This document shows positions 1 to 8,264 of a DNA stretch of 20,775 nucleotides, in pieces. The position numbers were made by a program, and so were the translations under genes. Source of the DNA: Bordetella parapertussis (GTDB lineage Bacteria > Pseudomonadota > Gammaproteobacteria > Burkholderiales > SG8-39); NCBI GenBank assembly GCA_945869935.1, contig CAMBSA010000001.1:1-20775 (forward strand), read 5' to 3'. Below the pieces are notes generated by a model. It saw nothing but the letters and a program-made list of their open reading frames with translations. It made no database searches and had not been told where the DNA came from. Every line of letters begins with the position of its first letter. Position 1 is the stretch's first letter.

Positions 1-1155
1 GCGCTGGAGCTCGCTGCGCGAGCTGGTCTGAAGACGATGACAGTACCCGCTTACGAGGACATCATGAGCGGGAAGGTTACGATGTCGCAGTTGCGCGAGG
101 TTGAACTTGATGACCTTCTCGGCCGCGATCCGGTAACGCTCGATGACACCGGCCTTGAGGTTTGGCTGGCTGGAAAGGTCGTCGCGATCACTGGCGCAGG
201 TGGATCGATCGGATCAGAGCTTTGCCGCCAGATTGCCCGGTTCGGACCGGCGAAGCTTGTGCTGATTGAATCCAGCGAATTTGCGCTATTCACAATCGTG
301 GAAGAATTTTCGCACCGCTTACCTGCCCAAACGATCGTTCCTCTGATCGCCGATATAAAGAATTCCGCCCGGATGAGCGAGATCTTTACGCGCTACCGTC
401 CCGGAGCCGTTTTTCATGCTGCTGCCTATAAGCACGTTCCCCTGATGGAGCTCGAGAACGCGTGGGAGGCGGTTCAGAACAATGTCGTTGGAACTTTGGT
501 CTGTGCGCAAGCATCGTGTTCCGCATCGGTAGAGAAGTTTGTTCTTGTTTCAACGGATAAGGCTGTGAATCCCACCAATGTAATGGGTGCGACGAAGCGA
601 CTTGCCGAACTCGTATGTCTTGCCTCGGGAACTGAGGCCACCCGGTTTGTCACGGTTCGATTTGGAAACGTCTTGGGATCTACAGGAAGTGTTATTCCGA
701 CGTTTCGCGAGCAAATTGCGAGGGGCGGGCCGTTAAAAGTAACCCACCCTGATATTGAGCGCTACTTCATGTCGATTACCGAGGCCGCGCAACTTGTGCT
801 GCAGGCTGGACTCATGGGAACTGGAAACGAAATTTTCGTGCTCGACATGGGGGAGCCGGTGCGCATAGTGGACTTGGCGCGGGACATGATCCGGCTTTCC
901 GGGTTTTCTGAAAGCGATATTCGTATTGAATTTTCCGGACTTCGCCCCGGTGAAAAGCTTTTCGAGGAGCCTCTGTCGGATAGTGAGCACGCAAGCAATA
1001 CCCTTCATCCCAAGTTGCGCATTGCCCGGGCCTCTGGCGCACTTGAACGGGAAAGATTCGAAGAGTTGCTAAACTGGCTTTCCAAGCCCGCGTCCAGGTC
1101 TGTGAAAATGGACCTGCAGCGCTTTGTCCCCGAATATCAACCTTCGGATCCATAG
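1..1155 (+). CDS. CapD/FlaA1/WbpM-type nucleotide-sugar 4,6-dehydratase, 5' end outside window
   Basis: Soluble catalytic half of a polysaccharide-type NDP-sugar dehydratase/epimerase (short-chain dehydrogenase fold). The family converts UDP-GlcNAc or a similar substrate to the 4-keto-6-deoxy sugar, a precursor of QuiNAc, FucNAc or bacillosamine-type residues. Counting from the ATG at 37, the NAD(P) loop TGAGGSIGSE is at 52-61, the NxxG-region AAAYKHVP at 128-135, VSTDKAVNPTNVMGATK at 171-187 (Ser-Met-Lys type triad, Met in place of Tyr), and RFGNVLGSTGSVIP at 208-221. The frame is open back to base 1, and the residues before the ATG (AGLKT then TVPAYEDIMSG) match the linker between the membrane and catalytic domains of full-length members (usually 600-650 residues). 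The ATG at 37 is therefore internal, and the true start and four to five membrane helices lie upstream. Its last 19 bases overlap the convergent GT9 gene. The family call is secure; the exact substrate is unknown. Confidence 0.9.
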   Translation, partial: ALELAARAGLKTMTVPAYEDIMSGKVTMSQLREVELDDLLGRDPVTLDDTGLEVWLAGKVVAITGAGGSIGSELCRQIARFGPAKLVLIESSEFALFTIVEEFSHRLPAQTIVPLIADIKNSARMSEIFTRYRPGAVFHAAAYKHVPLMELENAWEAVQNNVVGTLVCAQASCSASVEKFVLVSTDKAVNPTNVMGATKRLAELVCLASGTEATRFVTVRFGNVLGSTGSVIPTFREQIARGGPLKVTHPDIERYFMSITEAAQLVLQAGLMGTGNEIFVLDMGEPVRIVDLARDMIRLSGFSESDIRIEFSGLRPGEKLFEEPLSDSEHASNTLHPKLRIARASGALERERFEELLNWLSKPASRSVKMDLQRFVPEYQPSDP

Positions 1156-2186
1156 CTTCGCCCCGGGCCGATAATCCTCCCGTAGGCGCGCAAGACGTCC
1201 TCTACCGATACGTCGGACACATCCCTGCTTGGCGGCTGCAAGATCTCAGACGGCACTCCCCAAGGTCTCCATCTCGAGGGGGCCGAATCGCCAAATAGCG
1301 CAATTACCGGCTTCCCCAGACCTGCAGCAAGGTGCATCGCCCCACCGTCGGCTCCAATGAAAAGGTCAGAAAGCGCGATTGCCCCCATAAGTGCGCTGAC
1401 CGACTCAGTCGCATAAGCCACATGCTCAGATTCGCCTATCAAAGCCGAAACTGACAGCGCCTTGTCATCATCGCCGGGGTGCCGAGCGTTCGCCTGTTCG
1501 CCGGGCGACCACAGCAGCATTACGCGGCAACCGAATTTCCCTGATAGCAATCGAGCCATTTCCGAGAATCTCGATGCTGACCAGCGTTGAGACGGCTTTC
1601 GCGCCGAAATGTGTAATGCAACCAGTGGGCCTGATCCACGAAGTCCGCCAACAGCCCTTCGCGCTTGATCGAGCGCGGTACCGGTTGCTGAAATCAACGT
1701 CGCCGGTGGCTTGCCAAGGACACCCAACGGTGTCAAAAGGCGAAAGACATCCTCAACTTCATGCAATAGCGCGCCATCACCGTATGGCACGGGAATATCA
1801 ATTCCCCGAGAGGGCCCGCCATCTGAGAATCCCACAACTTTTGCAACTCCCGCCAGCTGAACAAGGCGCACCGAGTTCTTCTGATATCCCGGACCGGCAA
1901 GAATCGCATAATCAAATTTCCATTGGCGCAATTCTCGGAACAAGCGCCAACGATCACCGTAATTGGCAAGCAACGATGTTTTCTCGTCGCGGTGCTTCGC
2001 CTTTTCATATGCGAACACCTTGTCGACGACTGGATGATTCTCAAGCACGTCTCTGTTGTAGGTGTTGACCAACGCCGCAAGGAGGCTATTCGGATACCGA
2101 CTCCGCAGGGCTGTAAACATCGGCGTCGTACAAACCAGATCGCCTATGTTGTCCCTCCTGACCACGAGTACTCTGGGATCTGCCAA
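1137..2186 (-). CDS. Glycosyltransferase family 9 (heptosyltransferase-like)
   Basis: Cytoplasmic GT-B enzyme of the ADP-heptose:LPS heptosyltransferase superfamily, likely adding a sugar to the LPS core or a related glycan. Counting from TTG 2186, the N-terminal motif VLVVRRDNIGDL lies at 6-17 and the C-terminal acceptor/donor motif IGADGGAMHLAAGLGKP at 277-293, followed by VIALFG. The reading frame is open to a GTG at 2249, which would overlap the upstream GT4 gene by 58 bases. I prefer TTG 2186 because AGAGG lies 9 bases upstream (2196-2200) and family members begin a few residues before this motif. That start gives 349 residues. It is the last gene of the minus-strand operon; its stop overlaps the end of the convergent dehydratase gene. 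It differs clearly from the other two GT9 genes in the window, and its donor could be a sugar other than heptose. Confidence 0.87.
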   Translation of the reverse strand: MADPRVLVVRRDNIGDLVCTTPMFTALRSRYPNSLLAALVNTYNRDVLENHPVVDKVFAYEKAKHRDEKTSLLANYGDRWRLFRELRQWKFDYAILAGPGYQKNSVRLVQLAGVAKVVGFSDGGPSRGIDIPVPYGDGALLHEVEDVFRLLTPLGVLGKPPATLISATGTALDQARRAVGGLRGSGPLVALHISARKPSQRWSASRFSEMARLLSGKFGCRVMLLWSPGEQANARHPGDDDKALSVSALIGESEHVAYATESVSALMGAIALSDLFIGADGGAMHLAAGLGKPVIALFGDSAPSRWRPWGVPSEILQPPSRDVSDVSVEDVLRAYGRIIGPGRSYGSEG

Positions 2187-2191
2187 GCCGG

Positions 2192-3310
2192 TCAGCCTCT
2201 GGCCACAGACAACAAAAGTGCCTTCAGCCGCTCTCCTCGTGCAGCCCACGTGTACTTAGCCGCCAATTCAAAGGCTCTGCATCCCATTACAGCAGCACGC
2301 GACGAGTCCGACGAAATCTCGGCTATCGCCTTCGCAAGGCTCTTTGGATCGCCGGGTGTCGCCCATTGAGCAGTATCTTCGTCGAGAATCTCCCTGAGCG
2401 GTGCCAAATCGCTGGTCACGATTGCGCATCCGCTGGAAAGATACTCAAAAAGCTTAATCGGCGAGGTATATGCGCTATCCGGTTCATCCCGATTTGGAAG
2501 CACCGCGATGCAATGACTATCCAGTCGATTCATCACTTCTGCGTGGGGAAGTCGCCCGCTGAACTTGAATTCCGCGCCAGCAGCCGGCACTCCTTCCTTG
2601 AGCTTTTCGATTCGATCAGCATCACCGCCGATTATTTCAATGTGAAAACCTGCCAACCACTCACCCGCCGCTATCAAATCGTCAACACCCTTCCAAGGAA
2701 ACAAGCTCCCCGCATACACGACGCGACGTTGCACCGTAGACCAGTCTTTTTCAGGGCGCTCGCTCTTCCTGTCAACTCCGTTCGGAATTACTTCCAGCCT
2801 TAGCGCTGGACCGTATAGCTCCACTAGGCGCCTTGCGGTCGCATTCGAATTCGTCACAATTGCAGCTGCGTTTCTGATGACAACGGACTCTTCCCTGGCC
2901 CTATGCTGGCGCTTCCTGAACGGTGCTGTATCCGCGAATACTTCGTGGGCTTCGTAGACAAGCGGCGCTTTCGCATCACTTTCAAGATAGCGGGCTGCAA
3001 ATTTCAGATGTCGCGTAAACACCGCAGCAAACGGCGGCAGCGCATTTGCCGCACGCATGGCCCTGCGAAAAAAGAATTGGTTCGAAGCGATCCAGCAGAA
3101 TGGCCAGGGCATTGAGCGGGAAATTAGGACAGCTGATAGGTTATCCGGCCGAATCTGCCCGTAGTACGAAAAAGGATCGGCTTCCCCTTTCTCATGCATC
3201 AGTACGACGTCGATACCAGAGTTCGCAATCGCTTTGGCGGTTCGGATTACCTGGAGGCTTCGTGCCTTGGCGATGGGTAAAGCCTCAGGAAAGGCGTAGA
3301 GGATCCGCAT
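2192..3310 (-). CDS. Glycosyltransferase family 4
   Basis: Retaining GT-B glycosyltransferase of 372 residues, expected to act at the cytoplasmic face on a lipid-linked glycan. Visible motifs are the N-terminal MRILYAF strand, VYEAHEVFAD at 118-127, VIPNGVD at 174-180, GSLFPWKGVDDL at 201-212, and the C-terminal SPIKLFEYLSSGCAIV at 283-298. The usual EX7E donor motif is replaced by a SPxKxFEY form lacking the first Glu; this form is common in one branch of GT4. The ATG start is preceded by GGGG six bases away, in a 23-base gap after the GT2 stop. It sits between the GT2 gene and the terminal GT9 gene. Acceptor and donor cannot be told from sequence. Confidence 0.88.
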   Translation of the reverse strand: MRILYAFPEALPIAKARSLQVIRTAKAIANSGIDVVLMHEKGEADPFSYYGQIRPDNLSAVLISRSMPWPFCWIASNQFFFRRAMRAANALPPFAAVFTRHLKFAARYLESDAKAPLVYEAHEVFADTAPFRKRQHRAREESVVIRNAAAIVTNSNATARRLVELYGPALRLEVIPNGVDRKSERPEKDWSTVQRRVVYAGSLFPWKGVDDLIAAGEWLAGFHIEIIGGDADRIEKLKEGVPAAGAEFKFSGRLPHAEVMNRLDSHCIAVLPNRDEPDSAYTSPIKLFEYLSSGCAIVTSDLAPLREILDEDTAQWATPGDPKSLAKAIAEISSDSSRAAVMGCRAFELAAKYTWAARGERLKALLLSVARG

Positions 3311-3333
3311 TTAGAACCCCGGTGCAACGTCGA

Positions 3334-4128
3334 TTACTTATCCGACTTGAGACGGCGGCGGTATTTTCTCTTCGCCTCGAAATACCGCAACCCACTTTGG
3401 ATCCATCGCTTCAGAATCAAAAAGCGATGCTTCTTCAAGAACGCCAGTGCCTCGATCGCCACGTTCCGCCTGTCTCCGGAAAGACCTTCCGGAGCCATGC
3501 GCACCATCGGTACAGAAATGATGTCCAAGGTTACCGAACGTTGCCCGAGAAGCCGAAACCACATTTCGCCGTCATTGGCGAGTTTGAACTTCAAATCGAG
3601 ACCACCAATATTTCTAAGTTCATCAACCCGGAAAATCGTTGCAGGAATGCATAGCCACGTAAAGACAGGGGGCCAGAGAAACGGCAGTGCCGGCCTTCGC
3701 GAGGAATCGCCGTTGCCGTCGATGATCGAGTAAGTGACGACTTTCGCGGTCGTTTTCGCGAGCATTTCGGTCAACAATACGAGATCAAAGTCGTCGACAA
3801 GAACGTCGCCACTATTCAAGAACCAAACCCAGGGTTCGGATACCATCGCCAGCGCACGGTTGATTGCATCAGCCGTTCCCTTGGGCTCGGACCAATGAAT
3901 AGCAATCTCCGGGAATTTATCTGCGATCGATTTTGCTTCTTCCGTGAACAAGCCGGTACTTCCATCCAGAACGATATGTCTGATTGGATAGACCTCACGT
4001 AACCGCTGTGTGCTTCTCAGGGTAAGCAACAGACCCGTGCTGTCATCCTTGCACAACGTAACAATACATAACGATGGCCGCGTATAAGGCTGCTCAGGAG
4101 CCAGCCTGGTTATGCGCCCATCATTCAT
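3334..4128 (-). CDS. Glycosyltransferase family 2 (WcaA-like)
   Basis: Inverting GT-A glycosyltransferase, the only GT2 in the window; 264 residues from the chosen ATG. It shows the WcaA-like pattern: LCIVTLCKDD at 20-29, IVLDGST at 52-58 (nucleotide-binding Asp), SEPKGTADAINRAL at 80-93, FLNSGD at 103-108 in the DXD position, and NDGEMWFRLL at 185-194. A basic tail (residues 235-264) may hold it at the membrane. A longer reading to TTG 4161 exists, but ATG 4128 is preferred: GAGGGG lies ten bases upstream (4139-4144), and the ATG overlaps the carbamoyltransferase stop (ATGAATGA), a typical coupled junction. Sugar specificity is unknown. Confidence 0.88.
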   Translation of the reverse strand: MNDGRITRLAPEQPYTRPSLCIVTLCKDDSTGLLLTLRSTQRLREVYPIRHIVLDGSTGLFTEEAKSIADKFPEIAIHWSEPKGTADAINRALAMVSEPWVWFLNSGDVLVDDFDLVLLTEMLAKTTAKVVTYSIIDGNGDSSRRPALPFLWPPVFTWLCIPATIFRVDELRNIGGLDLKFKLANDGEMWFRLLGQRSVTLDIISVPMVRMAPEGLSGDRRNVAIEALAFLKKHRFLILKRWIQSGLRYFEAKRKYRRRLKSDK

Positions 4129-5872
4129 GCTTCGTTGGCCCCTCAGCCCACCACGACCCAACTGCCAAACAGTCTACGCGGCCTTCAGACAGAGCCCGAA
4201 TCGCCTCATTCGGCGCGCAAACGATAGGCTCCTCGTGAACGTTGAAACTGGTGTTCAAAACCAAAGGAATTCCCGAGAGTCGCTCATATTCTGAGATCAA
4301 ACTGTGATATTTCGGATTTACGGCCTGCCTGACTAGCTGGGGTCTAGCCGTGCCATCCACATGTACCACTGCCGGGATACGGTCACGCCATTCTTTACGA
4401 ACGTCGAACGTGATCGTCATGAATTCCGCGGTATGACGCGCCTTCTCAACACCTTCGAACACAGTAGCGGCTTTTTCAGCGAGGACACTAGGCGCGAACG
4501 GCATGAACTCCGACCGGTCCAACCGCTGATTCAGCCAGTCATTGATTTTTGCTTCGGTAGGTCTAGCCAGCATTGATCTGTTACCGAGTGCGCGTGGCCC
4601 GAACTCCATCCGTCCCTGGAACCAACCCAAAATTTTCCCACTGTGAATCGCCGCCGCAGCGCGCTCGATCAACTCATCGTCGCACAGATGCACTGCTTGA
4701 ACGCCCGCCGCATCAAGGCAGCGACGAATTTCTTCATCGCTATACTCTGGCCCCCAGTAGACATGATCGAGACGGCCGGCCCCTTTTAGGGCCGTAGGAT
4801 CGGCCCTCACGAGATCAAGCAAAGCTGCACCGACAGCGTTTCCCGTATCACTCATTGCCGGAAAAACAAAAATGCTCTCGACGCTGCCAAGCGCCGCGAT
4901 CCGCTGATTAAGCTTTACATTCGCAAAGACGCCCCCGTTCAATGCGATATGGCGCTCTCCAGTTTCGTCGAGGAATCGCCTGATCAAATCAATCACCGAA
5001 TCCTCAAGGACTTGTTGAGCGGCAGCCGCAACATCCTCCCGGGCTACGCCGACGGAAGCCTGTTTCAGAAACTCGAAACGCGCGTCCTCCGGGTCCTCTT
5101 CGCCCTCGAAATCCGATTTGAACGTTGCTCCATCCGCATGCACCGCGAGTGCTTTTCGGAAAACGGATGTCAGAAAATTTGCGTTCCCGAGTGCAGCAAG
5201 ACCTACAATTTTCCCCTCGTGACGCAATGGCTGAAATCCGAGCAGTCTTGTTATGTGGCTATAGAAGTGGCCTGGAGAGGCACCGAGTGCATTGGTCACA
5301 TACTTCCGTGAATACTGCCCGTTCACCCAGGTGCCCGAGGTGTGAGAGACGTTGCCGTCGCCGTTTCCGTCTATGGTCACTACCGCGCATCGGGAAAACC
5401 CTGAGTAGTAGGCTGCAGCCATCGCGTGGGAGTCGTGATGATCGTAGAAATTCGCACTCGCTCCAGGAAACCGCTGCTCATTCAGAAATCGGTCGGCTAA
5501 GAAGTGATCTTCGAAGCGCTTTCCTCGTGCCTGAAGACGCTCAATGAATCCGGATAGCAGCATCTGGGAAGGATCGCGATTACTCCACCTGCGTCTGAGT
5601 CGAACCAGACGCCGCTCGAGTTCCTTCCCAAGCGACTCGCGTCGGAAATAATGCTCCGGGAAAAAAGTCAGCAGAAGCGCGAGCCGATCGATGTCATGCC
5701 GTCCTTTTCCCGCTATTCGAAGGACTTCGTCTATCGCTTCGCTCGAAAGACGTCCGCCGTCGTTCTTAATCCGCGATAACCGTTCGTTGGAAATTGCCGC
5801 GAGCATCCTGCCGTCTTCGAGCAATGCCGCGGACGCTTCGTGCCCGGTGTGCAATCCCAGAGTCAATGTCAT
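4121..5872 (-). CDS. Carbamoyltransferase, NodU/CmcH family
   Basis: Two-domain O-carbamoyltransferase of 583 residues, full length for the family. Known members transfer the carbamoyl group of carbamoyl phosphate, via carbamoyl-adenylate and using ATP, to a hydroxyl of a sugar or antibiotic (NodU on Nod factor, TobZ on tobramycin). Here the acceptor is probably a sugar of the encoded polysaccharide. In the Kae1-like N-terminal domain the metal-binding HxxxH is in DHHDSHAMAAAYY (144-156, His145 and His149), with the partner Asp in TIDGNGD (166-172) and SDTGNAVGAA (341-350). The C-terminal YrdC-like part carries GRMEFGPRALGNRSM (420-434) and NTSFNVHEEPIV (540-551). The first motif reads TGHEAS where many members have HDAS. 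Start ATG 5872 is three bases after the upstream GT4 stop; no clear ribosome binding site is seen, so it probably depends on coupling. Confidence 0.93.
   Translation of the reverse strand: MTLTLGLHTGHEASAALLEDGRMLAAISNERLSRIKNDGGRLSSEAIDEVLRIAGKGRHDIDRLALLLTFFPEHYFRRESLGKELERRLVRLRRRWSNRDPSQMLLSGFIERLQARGKRFEDHFLADRFLNEQRFPGASANFYDHHDSHAMAAAYYSGFSRCAVVTIDGNGDGNVSHTSGTWVNGQYSRKYVTNALGASPGHFYSHITRLLGFQPLRHEGKIVGLAALGNANFLTSVFRKALAVHADGATFKSDFEGEEDPEDARFEFLKQASVGVAREDVAAAAQQVLEDSVIDLIRRFLDETGERHIALNGGVFANVKLNQRIAALGSVESIFVFPAMSDTGNAVGAALLDLVRADPTALKGAGRLDHVYWGPEYSDEEIRRCLDAAGVQAVHLCDDELIERAAAAIHSGKILGWFQGRMEFGPRALGNRSMLARPTEAKINDWLNQRLDRSEFMPFAPSVLAEKAATVFEGVEKARHTAEFMTITFDVRKEWRDRIPAVVHVDGTARPQLVRQAVNPKYHSLISEYERLSGIPLVLNTSFNVHEEPIVCAPNEAIRALSEGRVDCLAVGSWWAEGPTKHE
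4139..4144 (-). promoter_or_regulatory. Ribosome binding site deciding the GT2 start
   Basis: GAGGGG on the minus strand, ten bases before ATG 4128 and inside the end of the carbamoyltransferase gene. It favours ATG 4128 over the longer TTG 4161 reading. Confidence 0.5.
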
Positions 5873-5875
5873 CGT

Positions 5876-7111
5876 CTATTTCGTATTCGAGGCGGGCTTG
5901 AAGCAGTCCAGCAGATCCCGTGAGACGCGATCTTGGGAGAATTCAAGGGCGAGGTGGCGTCCGGCCACTGACCACACGGACCGCGAAGTGACAGAGGAAA
6001 GCGCCGAAATTATAGCATCGGCCAGTTCCGACACCTCCCCTTTGGCGACTACTCTGCCCGCACCAGCACGCCGGATCCAGTCCGCAATTCCGGCGCCATC
6101 ACTGCAGATCGAAGGGGTTCCAACGGCTGCGGCCTCCACAGTTGCCATGTTCAGGCTTTCGCATAACGAAGGATTGACATGAAGGTCCGCGGCGGCGAGA
6201 TAGTCGAATACCGCGTTCGTCCCGAGTTCCCCGACGACGACGACGTTGGAAAGCAAGTCAAGCCTAGAGAGCGTCGGCAATATTTCTTCTTCCAGCCACC
6301 GTGACTTTGGCCCACAGAGCATCCAACGCGCCTGCGGAATCTTGGCCAGTACCCGTTGCCAGGCCTTCACAAGGATCTGAAGCCCCTTTCCCTTCTGATT
6401 CCCTCCCAACGTGATAATCACGGACTCCGCGTCCGTGATTCCGTGTTGTGCCCGTATCTTGGCGGATATAACTCCGCGCTGACGGAATACGCCGTCAAGA
6501 TACGACATGTCAAATACGAGATGACTGGGTATTACGCGGATATGCGCGTCACTCGCACCGTCGTCGAGAAGTCTGCGGCGCATCAGCGGCGAAACCGGAC
6601 GCAATATGTCCGGAATCCGGACTGACGAACGGATCAACCAGTCGGTCAATCGAGTTCGCCTTTTCCCAACCTCGGCTTCTGGACAGTCGAGAATGTCGCC
6701 CCCGATATAGCTGACCACAAACCTCTGATGCATCCCACCCATGCGCCGCAGAAACGCTGCAGGTACAGCATAGGAGAATCCGTCGCTCGCAACCACAATG
6801 TCCGGCGAAAATCTTGCGATCGCCGAACGGATGATCAGCATTCGGTGCGCGAGATTTCTCCCTTCGAATGATTTCTTGAAAAATCTGTCTACTGGCCACG
6901 TCACAAGCTTTTCAAGACCACGGCCGGGGTCGTACCAAAGCGTGGTGATGGCGTCATCGACAATCGCGTAGTGATCGGTGACCCACCTCGCGGGCCCTGT
7001 TCCGGTACGGGATTCCTCGAGCACAAACACGTCGTGTCCCAGCGATACAAACTTCCTCAGTAAAGGGTACTCACCTGACCACGACTTTGGATGCAGATAG
7101 AGAATTTTCAT
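5876..7111 (-). CDS. Glycosyltransferase family 4
   Basis: GT-B glycosyltransferase of 411 residues. It has an MKILYLHPKSW start with a short glycine-containing loop, SYIGGDI at 134-140, LRPVSPLMRRRL at 170-181 (the usual IxxxS region before the second domain), the nucleotide-binding strand IITLGGNQKGKGLQ at 232-245, and a complete EX7E motif, ESLNMATVE at 318-326. The second domain is typical GT4; the first domain is divergent, so the acceptor is unusual or poorly conserved. The ATG is nine bases after the preceding GT4 stop and the stop is three bases before the carbamoyltransferase ATG. Tight packing suggests its product is, or is next to, the carbamoylated sugar; that link is inference. 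Confidence 0.87.
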   Translation of the reverse strand: MKILYLHPKSWSGEYPLLRKFVSLGHDVFVLEESRTGTGPARWVTDHYAIVDDAITTLWYDPGRGLEKLVTWPVDRFFKKSFEGRNLAHRMLIIRSAIARFSPDIVVASDGFSYAVPAAFLRRMGGMHQRFVVSYIGGDILDCPEAEVGKRRTRLTDWLIRSSVRIPDILRPVSPLMRRRLLDDGASDAHIRVIPSHLVFDMSYLDGVFRQRGVISAKIRAQHGITDAESVIITLGGNQKGKGLQILVKAWQRVLAKIPQARWMLCGPKSRWLEEEILPTLSRLDLLSNVVVVGELGTNAVFDYLAAADLHVNPSLCESLNMATVEAAAVGTPSICSDGAGIADWIRRAGAGRVVAKGEVSELADAIISALSSVTSRSVWSVAGRHLALEFSQDRVSRDLLDCFKPASNTK

Positions 7112-7120
7112 CGGGGCAAT

Positions 7121-8251
7121 TCAGAACCCAAGCCGGTCAAATGCTGTCTGAACTCTGATTCGGAAACTTCGCTCGGAAAATCGATCAAGATGTTCAGTGG
7201 CTTTTCTAGTATCCAGTCGCGGCAATTCGCCGCTAACTATTCGGCCAAGCATGGAATCAAATGACGCACCACGGTCCCGGCGAGGATCTCGAAACATGTA
7301 GCCTGTCTCGTTGGCGAAAACAGTCTCCGAAAACGGGGGGGCGTCCACAGCCAGCACTGCCGTACCGGCCTTTTGCGCCTCGATGAGATTCAGGCCCATC
7401 GCCTCCTTCTCCGGCAAGCCCGAAAGCACGTAATCGAGTACCGGATATACGGACGCCACGTCTGGCTGATGGCCCCAATACCTCACCCTATTGCCTATCA
7501 TCACAAGCGACTTCTTCAGATCCCGTACCGTGCCATAGCCGCCGGCTCCGAATATCTCGAGGTTGACTGTCGCATGCCTACCGATGATCGCTGCGAGAAT
7601 GGAGAACATCTCCGGAAACTGCTTGATGGGCGTAAGTCTTGATACAACACCGATCGACAACCCCGTCTTTCGAACGAATTCCCGTCGACGCCGAAATGGC
7701 TCCACCCAAGGCTCGATCGTACCGAGTACCCGGTCCCTAACTTTTCTTCGATCCCAGTCGTAACAACTGCGTTCCCGCAAGTACCCGACACCGACCGCAC
7801 GGGGTTTCAGGTCTGCCACCCCATATAACGGGTCCGGATACATTGACACATATCCCTTCGCGAGCGCGCTCGCGATTACGTGACGGGAAACGCCAAGAAG
7901 GTTGTGGTAATACCGGAATCCCGCAGGATTTCGTTCATACAAGGGCATGTGGACCAACCCGACCAATCGATGCCTCTCGCTGATCCGATGCGCGAACGCC
8001 CCGCTGAGAGCAGTATGCGTGACCACCAGCGCCGGGGCTGGCGGGAGGTTCTTCCAGATATCGTCTTCTTCACTGATTCGGACGATCCGGATTCCGCGAA
8101 TATCCATTCCCGACCAGAAGGTGGCCGCTTCGTGAACGAACAGTACGACGCTCCAACCGATTGAAACAAGTGCGTCGGAGAAGAACCGGGTGAAAACCTC
8201 CCCTCCACCGAACGTTGTCTGCAGGTTTACCTGATAGCAGCATCGCGGCAC
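7121..8251 (-). CDS. Glycosyltransferase family 4
   Basis: GT-B glycosyltransferase of 376 residues. It has an N-terminal glycine-rich loop TTFGGGEVFTRFF (12-24), GVSRHVIASAL at 120-130, the second-domain strand IGVVSRLTPIKQFPEMF at 200-216, IFGAGGYG at 233-240 and an intact EX7E motif, EAMGLNLIE at 283-291. The first domain is less conserved than in the GT4 genes nearer msbA. It starts with GTG: AGGG (8261-8264), overlapping the asnB stop, lies nine bases upstream, so initiation appears coupled to asnB. No alternative ATG lies nearby in frame. Donor and acceptor are not predictable. Confidence 0.87.
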   Translation of the reverse strand: MPRCCYQVNLQTTFGGGEVFTRFFSDALVSIGWSVVLFVHEAATFWSGMDIRGIRIVRISEEDDIWKNLPPAPALVVTHTALSGAFAHRISERHRLVGLVHMPLYERNPAGFRYYHNLLGVSRHVIASALAKGYVSMYPDPLYGVADLKPRAVGVGYLRERSCYDWDRRKVRDRVLGTIEPWVEPFRRRREFVRKTGLSIGVVSRLTPIKQFPEMFSILAAIIGRHATVNLEIFGAGGYGTVRDLKKSLVMIGNRVRYWGHQPDVASVYPVLDYVLSGLPEKEAMGLNLIEAQKAGTAVLAVDAPPFSETVFANETGYMFRDPRRDRGASFDSMLGRIVSGELPRLDTRKATEHLDRFSERSFRIRVQTAFDRLGF

Positions 8252-8260
8252 GTTCTACGA

Positions 8261-8264
8261 CCCT
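8261..8264 (-). promoter_or_regulatory. Ribosome binding site for the GTG-started GT4 gene
   Basis: AGGG on the minus strand, nine bases before GTG 8251; it overlaps the asnB TAG stop, so the terminating ribosome sits on it. Confidence 0.4.

Noticed and set aside
37..39. ATG 37 as the start of the dehydratase gene
   Set aside because: The frame is open to base 1 and the linker sequence before it matches longer family members, so the gene enters from outside.
3046..3654. 202-codon open frame on the + strand
   Set aside because: Antisense to the GT4 and GT2 genes, with no domain signature and no plausible ribosome binding context.
4121..5872. Antibiotic-biosynthesis carbamoyltransferase
   Set aside because: The family includes antibiotic enzymes, but no other secondary-metabolite gene is nearby and all neighbours are polysaccharide genes.
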